A program made the translations under genes and the position numbers. The notes under the pieces were generated by a model. That model worked only from the letters and a program-made list of their open reading frames with translations, was not told the origin of the DNA and did not search any database. From Deltaproteobacteria bacterium HGW-Deltaproteobacteria-15 (lineage in GTDB: Bacteria > Desulfobacterota > DSM-4660 > Desulfatiglandales > HGW-15), in assembly GCA_002840535.1 (NCBI GenBank), contig PHBH01000047.1, forward strand, positions 58,974 through 117,466: 58,493 nt of DNA, read 5' to 3'. Positions 25,807 to 35,119 of the stretch are shown here, piece after piece (position 1 is the stretch's first letter; every line of letters begins with the position of its first letter).

Positions 25807-27074
25807 CCACAGAAGGGTATCAGGAAATCGAGAGGTTTCTCTCGGAGACGACAGGGCTCGATCCTGAGTCGCTGGGGAGGAAAAGCATTGCCAATGCAGT
25901 GGATGCCGCGATGAAAGCGCTGGGAATCCGGCGAGTGGTCGATTATCTCGGCGTCCTCAGGTCGGGCGTGGAAACCCTGGAAGATCTTCTTGAGAGGGTA
26001 GTCGTTCCCGAGACATGGTTCTTTCGCGACGGGGAGACCTTCAACTACTTGAGGATTTACCTGGAGGAAAGAGGATTCCCGGGCAGCGAAAAAAAGCCTC
26101 TCAGGCTTCTCTCCGCCCCCTGCTCAACCGGTCAGGAGCCTTATTCCATTGCCATGACTCTTCTGGAAATGGGGTACTCCCCCGAACGATTCCGGATCGA
26201 CGCGGTAGATATCAGCGCGAAGTCGCTTCATATCGCCCGAAAAGGTCTGTACGGAAGGGGGTCTTTTCGACAAAAGGGCAAAGATCGTCACGAACATTTT
26301 TTTTCCAAAAGCGAGGACGGCTTGAGGATCGACCCGGAGGTATCCGGACTGGTTCAGTTCTACCGGGGCAACCTGGCAGTGCCTTATGCCCTCCGCAAAC
26401 AGGAGCGCTACGATGTGGTTTTTTGCAGGAATCTCCTCATTTATCTCACAGAAGAGGGACGGCGGGCAGTGCTGGCGAACATCGACCGGTTACTGGTTGC
26501 AGACGGTCTTCTCTTTGCGGGGAATTCCGAGGTGGTCTTTTTTTTCCAGAACGGCTACCTCCCGGTCAAACACGCGAGGTCTTTTGCCTGCCGCAAAACC
26601 GGGACTTGCTCCTTGCAAGGGGTCGTTGCACCGCGACCGCGGCCTGCCCCTCTCAAGAAAGAGCCGCGGGTCCGGTTGAATTTGAAAACCGTCCCCACTC
26701 CGGGGAGGAGGGAGAAGGTTCCGGAAACCGTTCAGCGCGTCCATGCTGCAACCTCTCTTCAGGAAGTCAGAGACCTTGCGGACAGAGGGGAACTCCACGA
26801 AGCATTGAGGCTGTGTGAACAATTTCTCAGGGCAAACCGGTGTCACAGTGAAGGCTACTACCTCATGGGCCTCATCAACTTCGCCCTCGATTCCTTCACG
26901 GCTGCAGAGGAGTTCTTCCAAAAGGCCCTCTACCTCGATCCACGCCACTATGAAACGCTCATTCACATGGGCTTGTTGTATGAGAAGAGGGGGGATCATA
27001 CGAAGGCCTCCATAATCAAGGATCGGATAGAGCGTTTCCGGCTGAACCATGCGGACCCGCAGGAGACGTTATGA
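25803..27074 (+). CDS. CheR-type receptor methyltransferase with TPR repeats, WspC-like
   Basis: 423 residues. The CheR N-terminal helical domain is followed by the SAM-binding methyltransferase (PETWFFRDGETFNYL; LLSAPCSTGQEPYSIAM; YDVVFCRNLLIYL), ending near residue 275. A linker and TPR repeats follow at about 320-410 (GELHEALRLCEQFLRANRCHS and later units). It methylates glutamates on the chemoreceptors. CheR proteins with C-terminal TPRs are typical of WspC and FrzF-like systems. The start overlaps the preceding CheW stop and the end overlaps the next CheW start, so translation is coupled. Confidence 0.93.
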   Translation: MTTEGYQEIERFLSETTGLDPESLGRKSIANAVDAAMKALGIRRVVDYLGVLRSGVETLEDLLERVVVPETWFFRDGETFNYLRIYLEERGFPGSEKKPLRLLSAPCSTGQEPYSIAMTLLEMGYSPERFRIDAVDISAKSLHIARKGLYGRGSFRQKGKDRHEHFFSKSEDGLRIDPEVSGLVQFYRGNLAVPYALRKQERYDVVFCRNLLIYLTEEGRRAVLANIDRLLVADGLLFAGNSEVVFFFQNGYLPVKHARSFACRKTGTCSLQGVVAPRPRPAPLKKEPRVRLNLKTVPTPGRREKVPETVQRVHAATSLQEVRDLADRGELHEALRLCEQFLRANRCHSEGYYLMGLINFALDSFTAAEEFFQKALYLDPRHYETLIHMGLLYEKRGDHTKASIIKDRIERFRLNHADPQETL

Positions 27075-27742
27075 TGAAACCGGAAGAAGATTCCCTCCTC
27101 TACTGCTGGAAACAGATCGGTGTCTTCGGCGATCTCTCCTGTCCCGAACTCCCGGCCCTTGTCCACTGCCGCAACTGCTCCCGATATAACCGCGCCGGAA
27201 GAAGACTCTTCGATCGGGAGATTCCCGGCGAGTTCCTGGACGAATGGACCAGGAATTTTACCGCGGTCAAAGAGGCGGAAGAGCGGGATACGGTTTCGGT
27301 GGTCGTTTTCAGGATCGATGGAGAGTGGTTCGCTTTGAAGACGGTCTATTTGCAGGAGACCACGCATTTCCGCCAGGTTCATTACGTGCCTTACCGGACG
27401 AACAAGGTTTTCAAAGGCCTGGTGAATATAAACGGTGAACTCCTTCTCTGCGTTTCCCTGGCGGACCTGACGGAAACCGCCGCCCGCGAGGAAAAGGCTT
27501 CAAACCTGGCCTGCAAACGGATGCTGGTCATCAACAGGCAGGGGGAGCGCTATGCGTTTCCGGTGGAGGAGGTCCTCGGCATCTACCGCATCCCGCTCGG
27601 TGATCTGCAAAAGCCACCGGTGACCATAGCCAAATCTCCCCTGGGAGTGGTTGGAACCATTTTCGACCTCGATGGAAGGAAGGTCGGTTTGCTCGGCGAG
27701 GATAAACTGATTCATGCACTGAAAGGGAGCCTGGGAAGTTGA
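27071..27742 (+). CDS. CheW-type protein with Cys-rich N-terminus, WspD-like
   Basis: 223 residues. An N-terminal extension of about 80 residues has the pattern CWKQIGVFGDLSCPEL...HCRNCSRY, four cysteines characteristic of WspD-type CheW proteins. A CheW domain follows at about 75-215 (VVVFRIDGEWFALKTVYLQE; FKGLVNINGELLLCVSLADL). The cysteines might bind metal or sense redox state, which is inference. It is the second coupling protein of the operon and overlaps both neighbours by 4 bases (ATGA and TTGA). Confidence 0.9.
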   Translation: MMKPEEDSLLYCWKQIGVFGDLSCPELPALVHCRNCSRYNRAGRRLFDREIPGEFLDEWTRNFTAVKEAEERDTVSVVVFRIDGEWFALKTVYLQETTHFRQVHYVPYRTNKVFKGLVNINGELLLCVSLADLTETAAREEKASNLACKRMLVINRQGERYAFPVEEVLGIYRIPLGDLQKPPVTIAKSPLGVVGTIFDLDGRKVGLLGEDKLIHALKGSLGS

Positions 27743-30015
27743 GCACTCAAGATCAAACCGAAAACATCGATCTTTCCATGCTGGAACTTTTCCGGACGGA
27801 GGTTGAGAACTACACGAAGCTTCTCGAGACCGGACTGGTCGAGGTTGAACAGGAACAGACGCCGGAGAGGATAGAGCCTCTCATGCGGGCCGCCCACTCG
27901 ATCAAGGGTGCTGCCCGGATGGTGGGGCTCAACCTCGTGGTCACCCTGGCCCATGCCATGGAAGACGTGCTCTCGGCAGCTCAGCACGGAAAACTGAATC
28001 TCCGCTCGGACCACATCGACACGCTCCTTCAGGGCAATGACCTGTTCCTCCAGCTTTCGAAGATCGATGTTCCCGCCATTCCCCAGTGGCTGGAAAAACA
28101 AACGGAAACCATAGGAGACATCAGCCGGAGGATTCTCGCCGTTCTTTCATCGGAGCCCGCCCCATCTCTTATCGAGAAAAACAAGGTGTTCCAGTCGGAG
28201 AAGACCGAGCTGCCACCCCCTCCGGTCCAGGAGCGGAAAGAGACGGCGCCGGCGCGCGGTTCAGCCAGAAAGGACGATATGGGCCATGTCCGGGTGGTTT
28301 CGGACAGCCTCAACCGCCTCATGGGATACGCAGGGGAATGTCTCGTGCAGGCAAAATCGGCAAAGCCCTTCTCCTCCTCTCTTTTGAGCATCAAGGATGA
28401 GCACAGGGAGGTGGTCAGCGGCCTGGAGGACCTCCATGGTTCCGTCAAAGCCATGTCTCTTCCGAAGGAGATCGAGGAGAGACTGAGTGAACACCTTTCG
28501 AGAATGGATCGGATGCGCGATGGACTCGCGGAGCACATCGTTGATTTCGAGATATTCAGCCGGGGGCTCGAACGGCTGGCAGACAAGTTGTACGAAGAGG
28601 TCATTGCCATCAGGATGAGGTCTTTTTCCGACGGCGTGGTCGGTTTCCCCCGCATGGTGCGGGACCTCGCGAAGAGCATGGGCAAAAAAGTGGACTTCCA
28701 GATCCTCGGGGGATCGACGAGAGTGGATAGAGACGTATTGGAGAAGCTCGAGGCGCCTCTGGTCCATCTTCTCCGCAACAGCATTGACCACGGTCTGGAA
28801 ACACCGGAAGAGCGGATCGCAACAGGCAAGCCGGCCGAGGGGAAAGTGGTCCTCGAGGCGCGCCACAGCTCCGGGATGCTTCATGTCAGGGTTACGGATG
28901 ATGGCAAAGGCATCGACATAGAGAAGCTTCGCCGGAGAGTCGTCGATAAAGGGCATGCACCCGCAGAAATGGCGGCGGGTCTGACTGAGACGGAACTCCT
29001 CGATTTCCTCTTTTTGCCGGGTTTTTCAACGGCTGCCAAGGTGACCGAGGTTTCCGGGCGCGGGGTCGGCCTCGATGTGGTGCTTTCCATGGTGCAGGAG
29101 ACGGGCGGTTCCGTGCGTGTCGATACGAGAGCGGGATCCGGCACGACCTTTTCCCTCCTGCTCCCGATAACCCTTTCCGTTCTCCGCGCCCTTCTGGTGG
29201 ATATCGGGGCCCAACCCTATGCGATACCCCTGAGTCGGATCGACCGGATCGTGAAATCCGGGCCTGATTGTCTGAGAACGCTGGAGGACAAGCAGTTCTA
29301 CACCTATGAAGGCGAGCATGTGGGGGTGATCGATGCGTGCCAGGCCATCGGCCTTCCCTCCTCGAAAGTTCACAAAGAGGAGATGTGCCTGGTGATTATA
29401 AGCGATCGGTTAAATCGGTATGGTCTGGTTGTCGATCGTTTCCTGGAAAGGCGGGAACTGGTCGTGATGCCGCTCGACACCCGCCTGGGAAAAATACCGA
29501 ATGTGAGCGCAGGGTCGATCCTTGAAGACGGTTCCCCTGTCCTTATCCTCGACGTCGATGACCTCGTCCGCTCCATAGACAACCTTCTCACCCATGGAAG
29601 GCTCCACAAGGTCGGCGGGAAGAGAGAAAAGGCGGAGGTGCCGAAGAAGCGCGTTCTGGTAGTGGATGATTCGCTCACAGTGCGCGAGGTGGAGCGCAGG
29701 CTCCTTGAAAAGAGCGGTTATCAGGTTGCCGTGGCGGTGGACGGCATCGACGGGTGGAACACACTCCAGCTCCAAAGATTCGATCTTGTCGTCTCCGATG
29801 TCGATATGCCCCGGATGAACGGCATCGAGCTCATAAGGAAAATCAAGTCCGATCCCAAACTCAAAGAAACACCCGTGATCATTGTTTCCTACAAGGACAG
29901 AGAGGAAGACCGCCTGAAGGGTCTGGAATCGGGCGCGGATTATTACCTGACAAAGAGCAGTTTCCAGGATGAGGGCCTGAACAACGCAGTGAGAGACCTC
30001 ATAGGAGAAGCCTAG
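27739..30015 (+). CDS. CheA-type hybrid histidine kinase with receiver domain, WspE-like
   Basis: 758 residues. The Hpt domain has its phospho-acceptor at H53 (RAAHSIKGAARMVGL). A dimerisation region is followed by the ATPase (HLLRNSIDHGLETPEERIA; VTDDGKGIDIEKL; STAAKVTEVSGRGVGLDVV), then a CheW-like P5 domain (about 480-620), then a C-terminal receiver (about 640-755) with its Asp at about 687 (FDLVVSDVDMPRMNG). The order matches WspE. It starts with TTG overlapping the preceding stop. It should autophosphorylate on receptor input and pass phosphate to its own receiver, to CheB and to the output regulator encoded at 31043. Confidence 0.94.
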   Translation: MSTQDQTENIDLSMLELFRTEVENYTKLLETGLVEVEQEQTPERIEPLMRAAHSIKGAARMVGLNLVVTLAHAMEDVLSAAQHGKLNLRSDHIDTLLQGNDLFLQLSKIDVPAIPQWLEKQTETIGDISRRILAVLSSEPAPSLIEKNKVFQSEKTELPPPPVQERKETAPARGSARKDDMGHVRVVSDSLNRLMGYAGECLVQAKSAKPFSSSLLSIKDEHREVVSGLEDLHGSVKAMSLPKEIEERLSEHLSRMDRMRDGLAEHIVDFEIFSRGLERLADKLYEEVIAIRMRSFSDGVVGFPRMVRDLAKSMGKKVDFQILGGSTRVDRDVLEKLEAPLVHLLRNSIDHGLETPEERIATGKPAEGKVVLEARHSSGMLHVRVTDDGKGIDIEKLRRRVVDKGHAPAEMAAGLTETELLDFLFLPGFSTAAKVTEVSGRGVGLDVVLSMVQETGGSVRVDTRAGSGTTFSLLLPITLSVLRALLVDIGAQPYAIPLSRIDRIVKSGPDCLRTLEDKQFYTYEGEHVGVIDACQAIGLPSSKVHKEEMCLVIISDRLNRYGLVVDRFLERRELVVMPLDTRLGKIPNVSAGSILEDGSPVLILDVDDLVRSIDNLLTHGRLHKVGGKREKAEVPKKRVLVVDDSLTVREVERRLLEKSGYQVAVAVDGIDGWNTLQLQRFDLVVSDVDMPRMNGIELIRKIKSDPKLKETPVIIVSYKDREEDRLKGLESGADYYLTKSSFQDEGLNNAVRDLIGEA

Positions 30016-31052
30016 TGGGCATGCGAATCGCCATCGTAAGCGGCAATCCCCTCGCGGTGGAGATCCTCCGCCAAGTGGTCACCTCGCTCTCCCGCCATCA
30101 GGTTGCGTGGATCGCATCGAACGGCGCCGAAGCCGTGAAACGCGCCGCCGGGGAAAAGCCCGATCTGGTATTGATGGACCTCTTTCTCCCGGGCATGGAC
30201 GGCTCCCGGGCGACCCGGATGATCATGAAGGAGCATCCGTGCGCCGTTCTGATAGTGACCGATGGGATCTCAGAGAATGCGGCAAAGGTGTTTGAAGCCA
30301 TGGGCAGCGGCGCCGTCGACGCTTCAAGCACGCCCGCCCTCGGGGCCGACGGCAGCATCAAAGGGGCGGAGCCGCTTCTCGGCAAGATCGCCATGATCGA
30401 AAAGCTGATCGGAAAAGAGAGGCTGAATGGAAAAACCCAGGCTGTTCCCGATGCCGCCGCCGCAAAGGCGACCGGTTCCCTCATCGCGGTCGGCGCCTCC
30501 ACGGGAGGACCCAAGGCTGTTGCCGATCTTCTGTCGCGATTACCCGAGAAGCCGGGAGCGCCTGTGGTTATCGTGCAGCATTTGGACATACAGTTCTCAA
30601 AAGGTTTGGTGGAGTGGCTTTCCGGCCAGACCAGGATCAAGGTCACACTCGCAAGGAGCGGTACGAGACCGGAAGTAAACACGGCTCATGTGGCGGGAAC
30701 CAACGATCACCTGGTCATCGGGCCTGACCTTGCCTTTCATTACGTGGCGGATCCGGTAGACTGCCCCTACAGGCCTTCGGTGGACGCATTCTTTCACAGT
30801 CTTGTCCGCTACTGGCCCCGAAAGGGAGTCGCGGTTCTTCTGACCGGAATGGGGGGTGATGGGGCGCGGGGCCTTCTGGAACTGCGCAATGCCGGATGGC
30901 ATACTATAGCCCAGGACCGGGAAACCTCCGTGGTATACGGCATGCCCAAAGCAGCGGCGGAGCTGAAGGCGGCAGTCGAAATTCTCCCCATTGAAAGAAT
31001 AGCGGATGCCGTTACCAAACGGATCCGTTCGAAGGAAGGTTTATGGAGATGA
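30015..31052 (+). CDS. CheB-type methylesterase, WspF-like, with degenerate receiver
   Basis: About 345 residues; GTG at 30015 or ATG at 30021. The receiver has the acceptor Asp in LVLMDLFLPGMDG but lacks the usual acidic pair (VSGNPLAVE in place of a D-D/S motif) and the conserved Lys (GAVDASSTPALG). From memory WspF proteins share the PLAVE and DA-x-TP features but keep one acidic residue. The esterase triad is intact: Ser in GASTGGP, His in VQHLD, Asp in GMGGDGA. It removes receptor methyl groups and resets the pathway. It overlaps CheA by one base and the output regulator by 10. Confidence 0.92.
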   Translation: MGMRIAIVSGNPLAVEILRQVVTSLSRHQVAWIASNGAEAVKRAAGEKPDLVLMDLFLPGMDGSRATRMIMKEHPCAVLIVTDGISENAAKVFEAMGSGAVDASSTPALGADGSIKGAEPLLGKIAMIEKLIGKERLNGKTQAVPDAAAAKATGSLIAVGASTGGPKAVADLLSRLPEKPGAPVVIVQHLDIQFSKGLVEWLSGQTRIKVTLARSGTRPEVNTAHVAGTNDHLVIGPDLAFHYVADPVDCPYRPSVDAFFHSLVRYWPRKGVAVLLTGMGGDGARGLLELRNAGWHTIAQDRETSVVYGMPKAAAELKAAVEILPIERIADAVTKRIRSKEGLWR

Positions 31053-32251
31053 CCATCGATAAAGCAAATCTGTCTGCGGCTCTGGGACAGCACGAAATCA
31101 CAGTTCTTCTCGTCGACGACCAGCCTATCGTGGGTGAGGCGGTGAGGCGCATGCTCGCGCCCGAAAAGGACATCGTCTTTCATTATTGCCAGGACCCTAC
31201 CGCAGCGATAAAGATGGCGACGAACATCTCGCCTACGGTCATCCTCCAGGATCTGGTCATGCCTGAGGTGGACGGATTGACTCTGGTGAGGTTTTTCAGG
31301 GCCCATCAGAAGCTGAGAGACGTCCCCCTCATTGTCCTGTCGAGCAAGGAAGAGGCTGTGACCAAGGCCGAGGCCTTTGAAAAAGGCGCCAATGACTATC
31401 TCGTAAAGCTTCCTGACCGGATCGAATTGATCGCCCGGATCCGGTACCACTCGACCGGCTACATCAATCTTCTACAGAGAAACGAGGCATACGAGGCGCT
31501 TTTCAAGAGCCGGCAGCTCCTTTCGGCACAGCTGACAAGTGCGGCGGAGTATGTGGTGTCCCTCCTCCCCCAGACCCTGAAAGAGGGGAATATCCGCACG
31601 GATTGGCGCTACTTTCCTTCCGCACAACTCGGCGGCGATTCCCTCGGCTACCACTGGATCGACGAACACCATTTTGCCATGTATCTTCTCGACGTGTGCG
31701 ATCATGGCGTCGGTCCTGCACTGTTATCGGTTTCCGTTCTGAATGTGCTGAGATCCCAGACATTGCCCCATACGGATTTTCGCAATCCGGAAGAGGTGCT
31801 TGCCAGACTCAACGAGACCTTTCCCATGGAGAAGCAGAACAACCTTTTCTTCAGTCTATGGTACGGTGTCTTCAACAAGGCCGCCGGGAAGATCACCTAC
31901 GGCTGCGCGGGACATCCTCCCGCTCTGCTCATGTCAAGTGCCTCGGAGACAAAGGATCTCGGGACAAAGAACATGTTTATCGGGGGAATGCCTGACATCA
32001 CCTATACGAGCGAGTCCGTCAATCTGGAGATGCCGTCACGCCTCTACATCTTTTCGGACGGCATTTTTGAGATCGCCAAGACAGACGGCACAATGTGGTC
32101 TTTTGAGGAAATGAAGGGCTTTCTCAAAGCCCCGGCAATGGATGAGACTTCGGAGATGGATCGGTTGTACTCTTTCGTGCGAGAGATGCATGGGGGTGAG
32201 GGGCTGGACGATGACTTCTCCATGCTCAAAATCGAATTTATCCCTGATTGA
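31043..32251 (+). CDS. Output regulator: WspR-like receiver fused to a SpoIIE/PP2C phosphatase
   Basis: 402 residues. Residues about 18-165 closely follow WspR's receiver and stalk (TVILQDLVMPEVDGLTLV; GANDYLVKLPDRIELIARIR), with the acceptor at D70, the WspR numbering. In place of GGDEF, residues about 185-400 form a PPM/SpoIIE phosphatase: AQLGGDSLGYHW, LLDVCDHGVGPALLS, GCAGHPPALL, FSDGIFEIAK and the terminal GLDDDFSMLKIEF, carrying the metal-binding Asp residues. Such phosphatases usually dephosphorylate STAS anti-anti-sigma factors. Phosphorylation by the CheA hybrid should switch its activity. It closes the operon, overlapping CheB by 10 bases. No STAS gene lies in the window. Confidence 0.93.
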   Translation: MEMTIDKANLSAALGQHEITVLLVDDQPIVGEAVRRMLAPEKDIVFHYCQDPTAAIKMATNISPTVILQDLVMPEVDGLTLVRFFRAHQKLRDVPLIVLSSKEEAVTKAEAFEKGANDYLVKLPDRIELIARIRYHSTGYINLLQRNEAYEALFKSRQLLSAQLTSAAEYVVSLLPQTLKEGNIRTDWRYFPSAQLGGDSLGYHWIDEHHFAMYLLDVCDHGVGPALLSVSVLNVLRSQTLPHTDFRNPEEVLARLNETFPMEKQNNLFFSLWYGVFNKAAGKITYGCAGHPPALLMSSASETKDLGTKNMFIGGMPDITYTSESVNLEMPSRLYIFSDGIFEIAKTDGTMWSFEEMKGFLKAPAMDETSEMDRLYSFVREMHGGEGLDDDFSMLKIEFIPD

Positions 32252-32274
32252 CCGAATACCGGTCGGAAGGCAAG

Positions 32275-32949
32275 TCAGTATCTGAGAATTCTGACCGTTC
32301 TCTTCTCTCTTCCTTCGAGGTCCGAATCCACGTCCACCGATTCCTCATGCAGGACCTTGCTGTAATCCTCAGGGGCAAAGGCTCTGCCGCCGTCACCTAT
32401 GAGGATGGTGATGGATCGGTCTCTCCATTCGGCCAGCAGGCCGGCAAGGGCAAGGGATTCTGACTTTGTATAAAAGAAGTCCGAGCAGAGAATGACTTCT
32501 GCAGCGCCGAGCGAACCCGATTCAATGCGGTTTTCTCTATCGAACTGCAGGATCACCCTGTTTCGTGCGGCGTTTTCGCGGGCGATCTCGAGCGCGACCG
32601 GGTCAACATCATTTGCCGTCACTTTCAGCGCGCCGGCTTTGTTGGCGGCGATGGATGCCACCGCTCCGCCGCAGCCAATCTCGAGAACTTCGCGCTCCCT
32701 CACCATATCAGGCCGCTCGATAAGAAAACGGGCGAGGACCTGGGCCCCCGGCCAGACCGCAGCCCAGAAAGGCACCGGGCATTCCTTTCCGGCTTCCTTT
32801 TCCCATGCTTCCCACAAGGCGAAAACAGTATGCGACCTTCGCGCCTGGATCTCGGGGCAGCCGGGCACCGGAAGAAAGGGGCAGAAGGCATTCAGCAGCC
32901 CTTGGGAAGGCATGCAGGCAGGTTGCTCGATCAATATTGACCCTATCAT
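32275..32949 (-). CDS. Lysine methyltransferase of the ETF-beta (METTL20) type
   Basis: A 224-residue class I SAM-dependent methyltransferase. It shows PFWAAVWPGAQVLARFL ahead of the SAM motif VLEIGCGGAVASIAANKAGA, then TANDVDPVALEIARENAARN and the acidic-loop region ILCSDFFYT. This layout is that of METTL20-like enzymes, which methylate lysines of the electron transfer flavoprotein beta subunit near its dehydrogenase-recognition loop. No ETF genes lie in the window, so the target is inference. It lies 49 bases downstream of the acyl-CoA synthetase on the same strand and probably shares its transcript. It converges on the Wsp-type operon, with only 23 bases between the stops. Confidence 0.78.
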   Translation of the reverse strand: MIGSILIEQPACMPSQGLLNAFCPFLPVPGCPEIQARRSHTVFALWEAWEKEAGKECPVPFWAAVWPGAQVLARFLIERPDMVREREVLEIGCGGAVASIAANKAGALKVTANDVDPVALEIARENAARNRVILQFDRENRIESGSLGAAEVILCSDFFYTKSESLALAGLLAEWRDRSITILIGDGGRAFAPEDYSKVLHEESVDVDSDLEGREKRTVRILRY

Positions 32950-32998
32950 ACCGGCAACGGCCGCTTGAGAAGGTTTTCTGCGACCTCAGGGTATACTG

Positions 32999-35119
32999 TC
33001 AGCGTCTTGAGAGAACGATCCTGGCATCCGCGACCACACACCCCTCGCCCTCCGGATAGAGAATGAGGGGGTTGATGTCCAGTTCGGCGATCTCGGGATG
33101 GTTGGAGACCATGGCCGATAACCGCAGGATGCAAAGCTTGGCTGCCTTGACATCTGCCGGAGGTCTTCCCCTGATCCCCTGGAGCACCCTGTAGGCCTTA
33201 ATGGACTTGATCATGTTCTCCGCGCTCGTGTCCCACATGGGAGCGAGCCGGAAGGAAACATCCTTCAGGGCCTCTACAAAAATTCCTCCCAGGCCGAACA
33301 TGCAGATCTGCCCGAACTTCGGGTCCTTGGTGGAGCCGAGAATCACCTCCACCCCTTCGCGAGCCATTTCCTGGAAGAGAATCCCCCTGATCATGGCGGA
33401 AGGCCTGTATCGTTTGGCGCTCTCGACTATCTCCTGGAATACCTTCTCCGCTTCGGCCGCGGATTTGATTCGAAGGCGAACCCCACCGGCATCGGATTTG
33501 TGCAGGATGTCCGGCGAATCCAGCTTCATTGCCAGGGGTAGACCCACTTCCTCGATCGCCTGGCCGATCTCTGAAACTTCTCTCACCAGGCGGCTCTTGA
33601 GAAGAGGAAAACCGTAGCACCTGAGCAGTTCATGGGCTTCCTGTTCGGTCATGAAATAATCCCTGCGCCCGGAGAGCCGGGATGCAATGATGGCCGCGGC
33701 TTTCTCCTGATCTTCCAGGAGCCGGAACACCTCTCTTCTTCTTCCCTGACGCATGTTATCCGCGTACTGGATCATGGCTACCATGGTTCTGGATGCTTCT
33801 TCAGGAAAGGAAAAATTCGGGATGCTGTTTTGCGAGAGATATTCTATTCCCTCGGAAACATCGACAAGACCCATGAAGGCGCAGAGAATCGGCTTCTTGA
33901 TGTCTCTGGCAACCCGCGGGACTATCTGGGCCGTCACCAGGATTTCCGCTGCTGCTGTGGGGGTGAGGATGACGATGGCGCCATCCACGTTCTCGTCTTC
34001 GAGGCTGTAGCGAATGGCGGACTCGTAGCGCTTTGCGTCCGCGTCCCCGATCACGTCCACCGGGTTGTGAATGCTGGCCGTGGGAGGCAGGCTCTCTTTG
34101 AGTTTTTCCCTGGTCTCTTCGGTAAAATCCGCCAGCTCGATTCCGGGTCTGATCAGGGTGTCGGTCGCCATGATGCCGGGCCCCCCTGAATTTGTGACGA
34201 TGGCCACCCTGTTCCCTTTCGGCAGCGGCTGGGTGGAGAAGGCAAGGGCATAGTTGAAGAGTTCCCTGACCCCTTCCACTCTTTGAATTCCTCCCTGCAT
34301 GAAGATGGCATCGTAGGCGGAATCGGAACCGGCCATGGAGCCCGTATGGGAAGCCGCCGCCCTGGCCCCTTCCGGAGACCGGCCGACCTTCAAGGCAAAT
34401 ATCGGTTTTCCGGCCTTGAGGGTGATCTCTCTTGCAACCTCGATAAAGGAGTGGCCGTCGGTGATATCCTCGATGTACATGATGATCACCTTTGTATCCT
34501 CGTCATCCCTCAGGTAACGAAGGAGGTCGACCTCGTCGATATCCGCCTTGTTGCCGATGCTGACGAATTTCGAAAATCCCATGTGTCTGCCTGCGGCATA
34601 ATCAAGGATCGCTACGCACATGGCTCCTGATTGCGATACAAAGGCGATGTTCCCCGGCTGCGGCATTCCCCGCGCAAAGCTGGCGTTCATGCGGACGTCT
34701 TTGTTGGTGTTGGCAGCTCCCAGGCAGTTCGGCCCGAGGAGCCTGATCCCATGCTCCCTGGCTATGGACTTCACTCTTCTTTCAAGCTCAACGCCCTTGC
34801 CGCCGACTTCCTTGAAACCCGCCGTGATCACAATGCATCCCTTCACTCCCTTTTTGGCGGATTCTTTGACGACATTTTCCACATGTTCCGGAGGAACGAT
34901 GAGCACGGCCATTTCCACCTCGTCGGGGATGTCGGTGAGGGTCTTATAAGCCTTCACCCCCTGGATAGATCTCGCCTTTGGATTCACCGGGTAGAGGATG
35001 CCCTGGTAGGAAGCATCGATGAGGTTTCTGAAGACCGAGAGTCCGAGACTCCCGGTCCGATTGGAAGCCCCGACAACAGCAATCGACTTGGGGCACAAGA
35101 TGTATTCGATGTCGTTCAT
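32999..35119 (-). CDS. ADP-forming acyl-CoA synthetase (acetate-CoA ligase type)
   Basis: About 706 residues, starting at the ATG at 35119 (MNDIEYILCPKSIAVVG) behind GAGG. The longer in-frame extension to 35380 has no homology. Domains in order: CoA-binding (about 8-135, VVGASNRTGSLG), succinyl-CoA-ligase-like (about 150-300) with the phospho-His in AASHTGSMAGSD (near 255), then ATP-grasp (about 480-705; PLAMKLDSPDILHKSDAGGVRL). It interconverts acyl-CoA + ADP + Pi with acid + CoA + ATP, allowing ATP recovery from acetyl- or propionyl-CoA. It lies downstream of the methylmalonyl-CoA mutase genes, consistent with a propionate/succinate pathway. Confidence 0.92.
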   Translation of the reverse strand: MNDIEYILCPKSIAVVGASNRTGSLGLSVFRNLIDASYQGILYPVNPKARSIQGVKAYKTLTDIPDEVEMAVLIVPPEHVENVVKESAKKGVKGCIVITAGFKEVGGKGVELERRVKSIAREHGIRLLGPNCLGAANTNKDVRMNASFARGMPQPGNIAFVSQSGAMCVAILDYAAGRHMGFSKFVSIGNKADIDEVDLLRYLRDDEDTKVIIMYIEDITDGHSFIEVAREITLKAGKPIFALKVGRSPEGARAAASHTGSMAGSDSAYDAIFMQGGIQRVEGVRELFNYALAFSTQPLPKGNRVAIVTNSGGPGIMATDTLIRPGIELADFTEETREKLKESLPPTASIHNPVDVIGDADAKRYESAIRYSLEDENVDGAIVILTPTAAAEILVTAQIVPRVARDIKKPILCAFMGLVDVSEGIEYLSQNSIPNFSFPEEASRTMVAMIQYADNMRQGRRREVFRLLEDQEKAAAIIASRLSGRRDYFMTEQEAHELLRCYGFPLLKSRLVREVSEIGQAIEEVGLPLAMKLDSPDILHKSDAGGVRLRIKSAAEAEKVFQEIVESAKRYRPSAMIRGILFQEMAREGVEVILGSTKDPKFGQICMFGLGGIFVEALKDVSFRLAPMWDTSAENMIKSIKAYRVLQGIRGRPPADVKAAKLCILRLSAMVSNHPEIAELDINPLILYPEGEGCVVADARIVLSRR

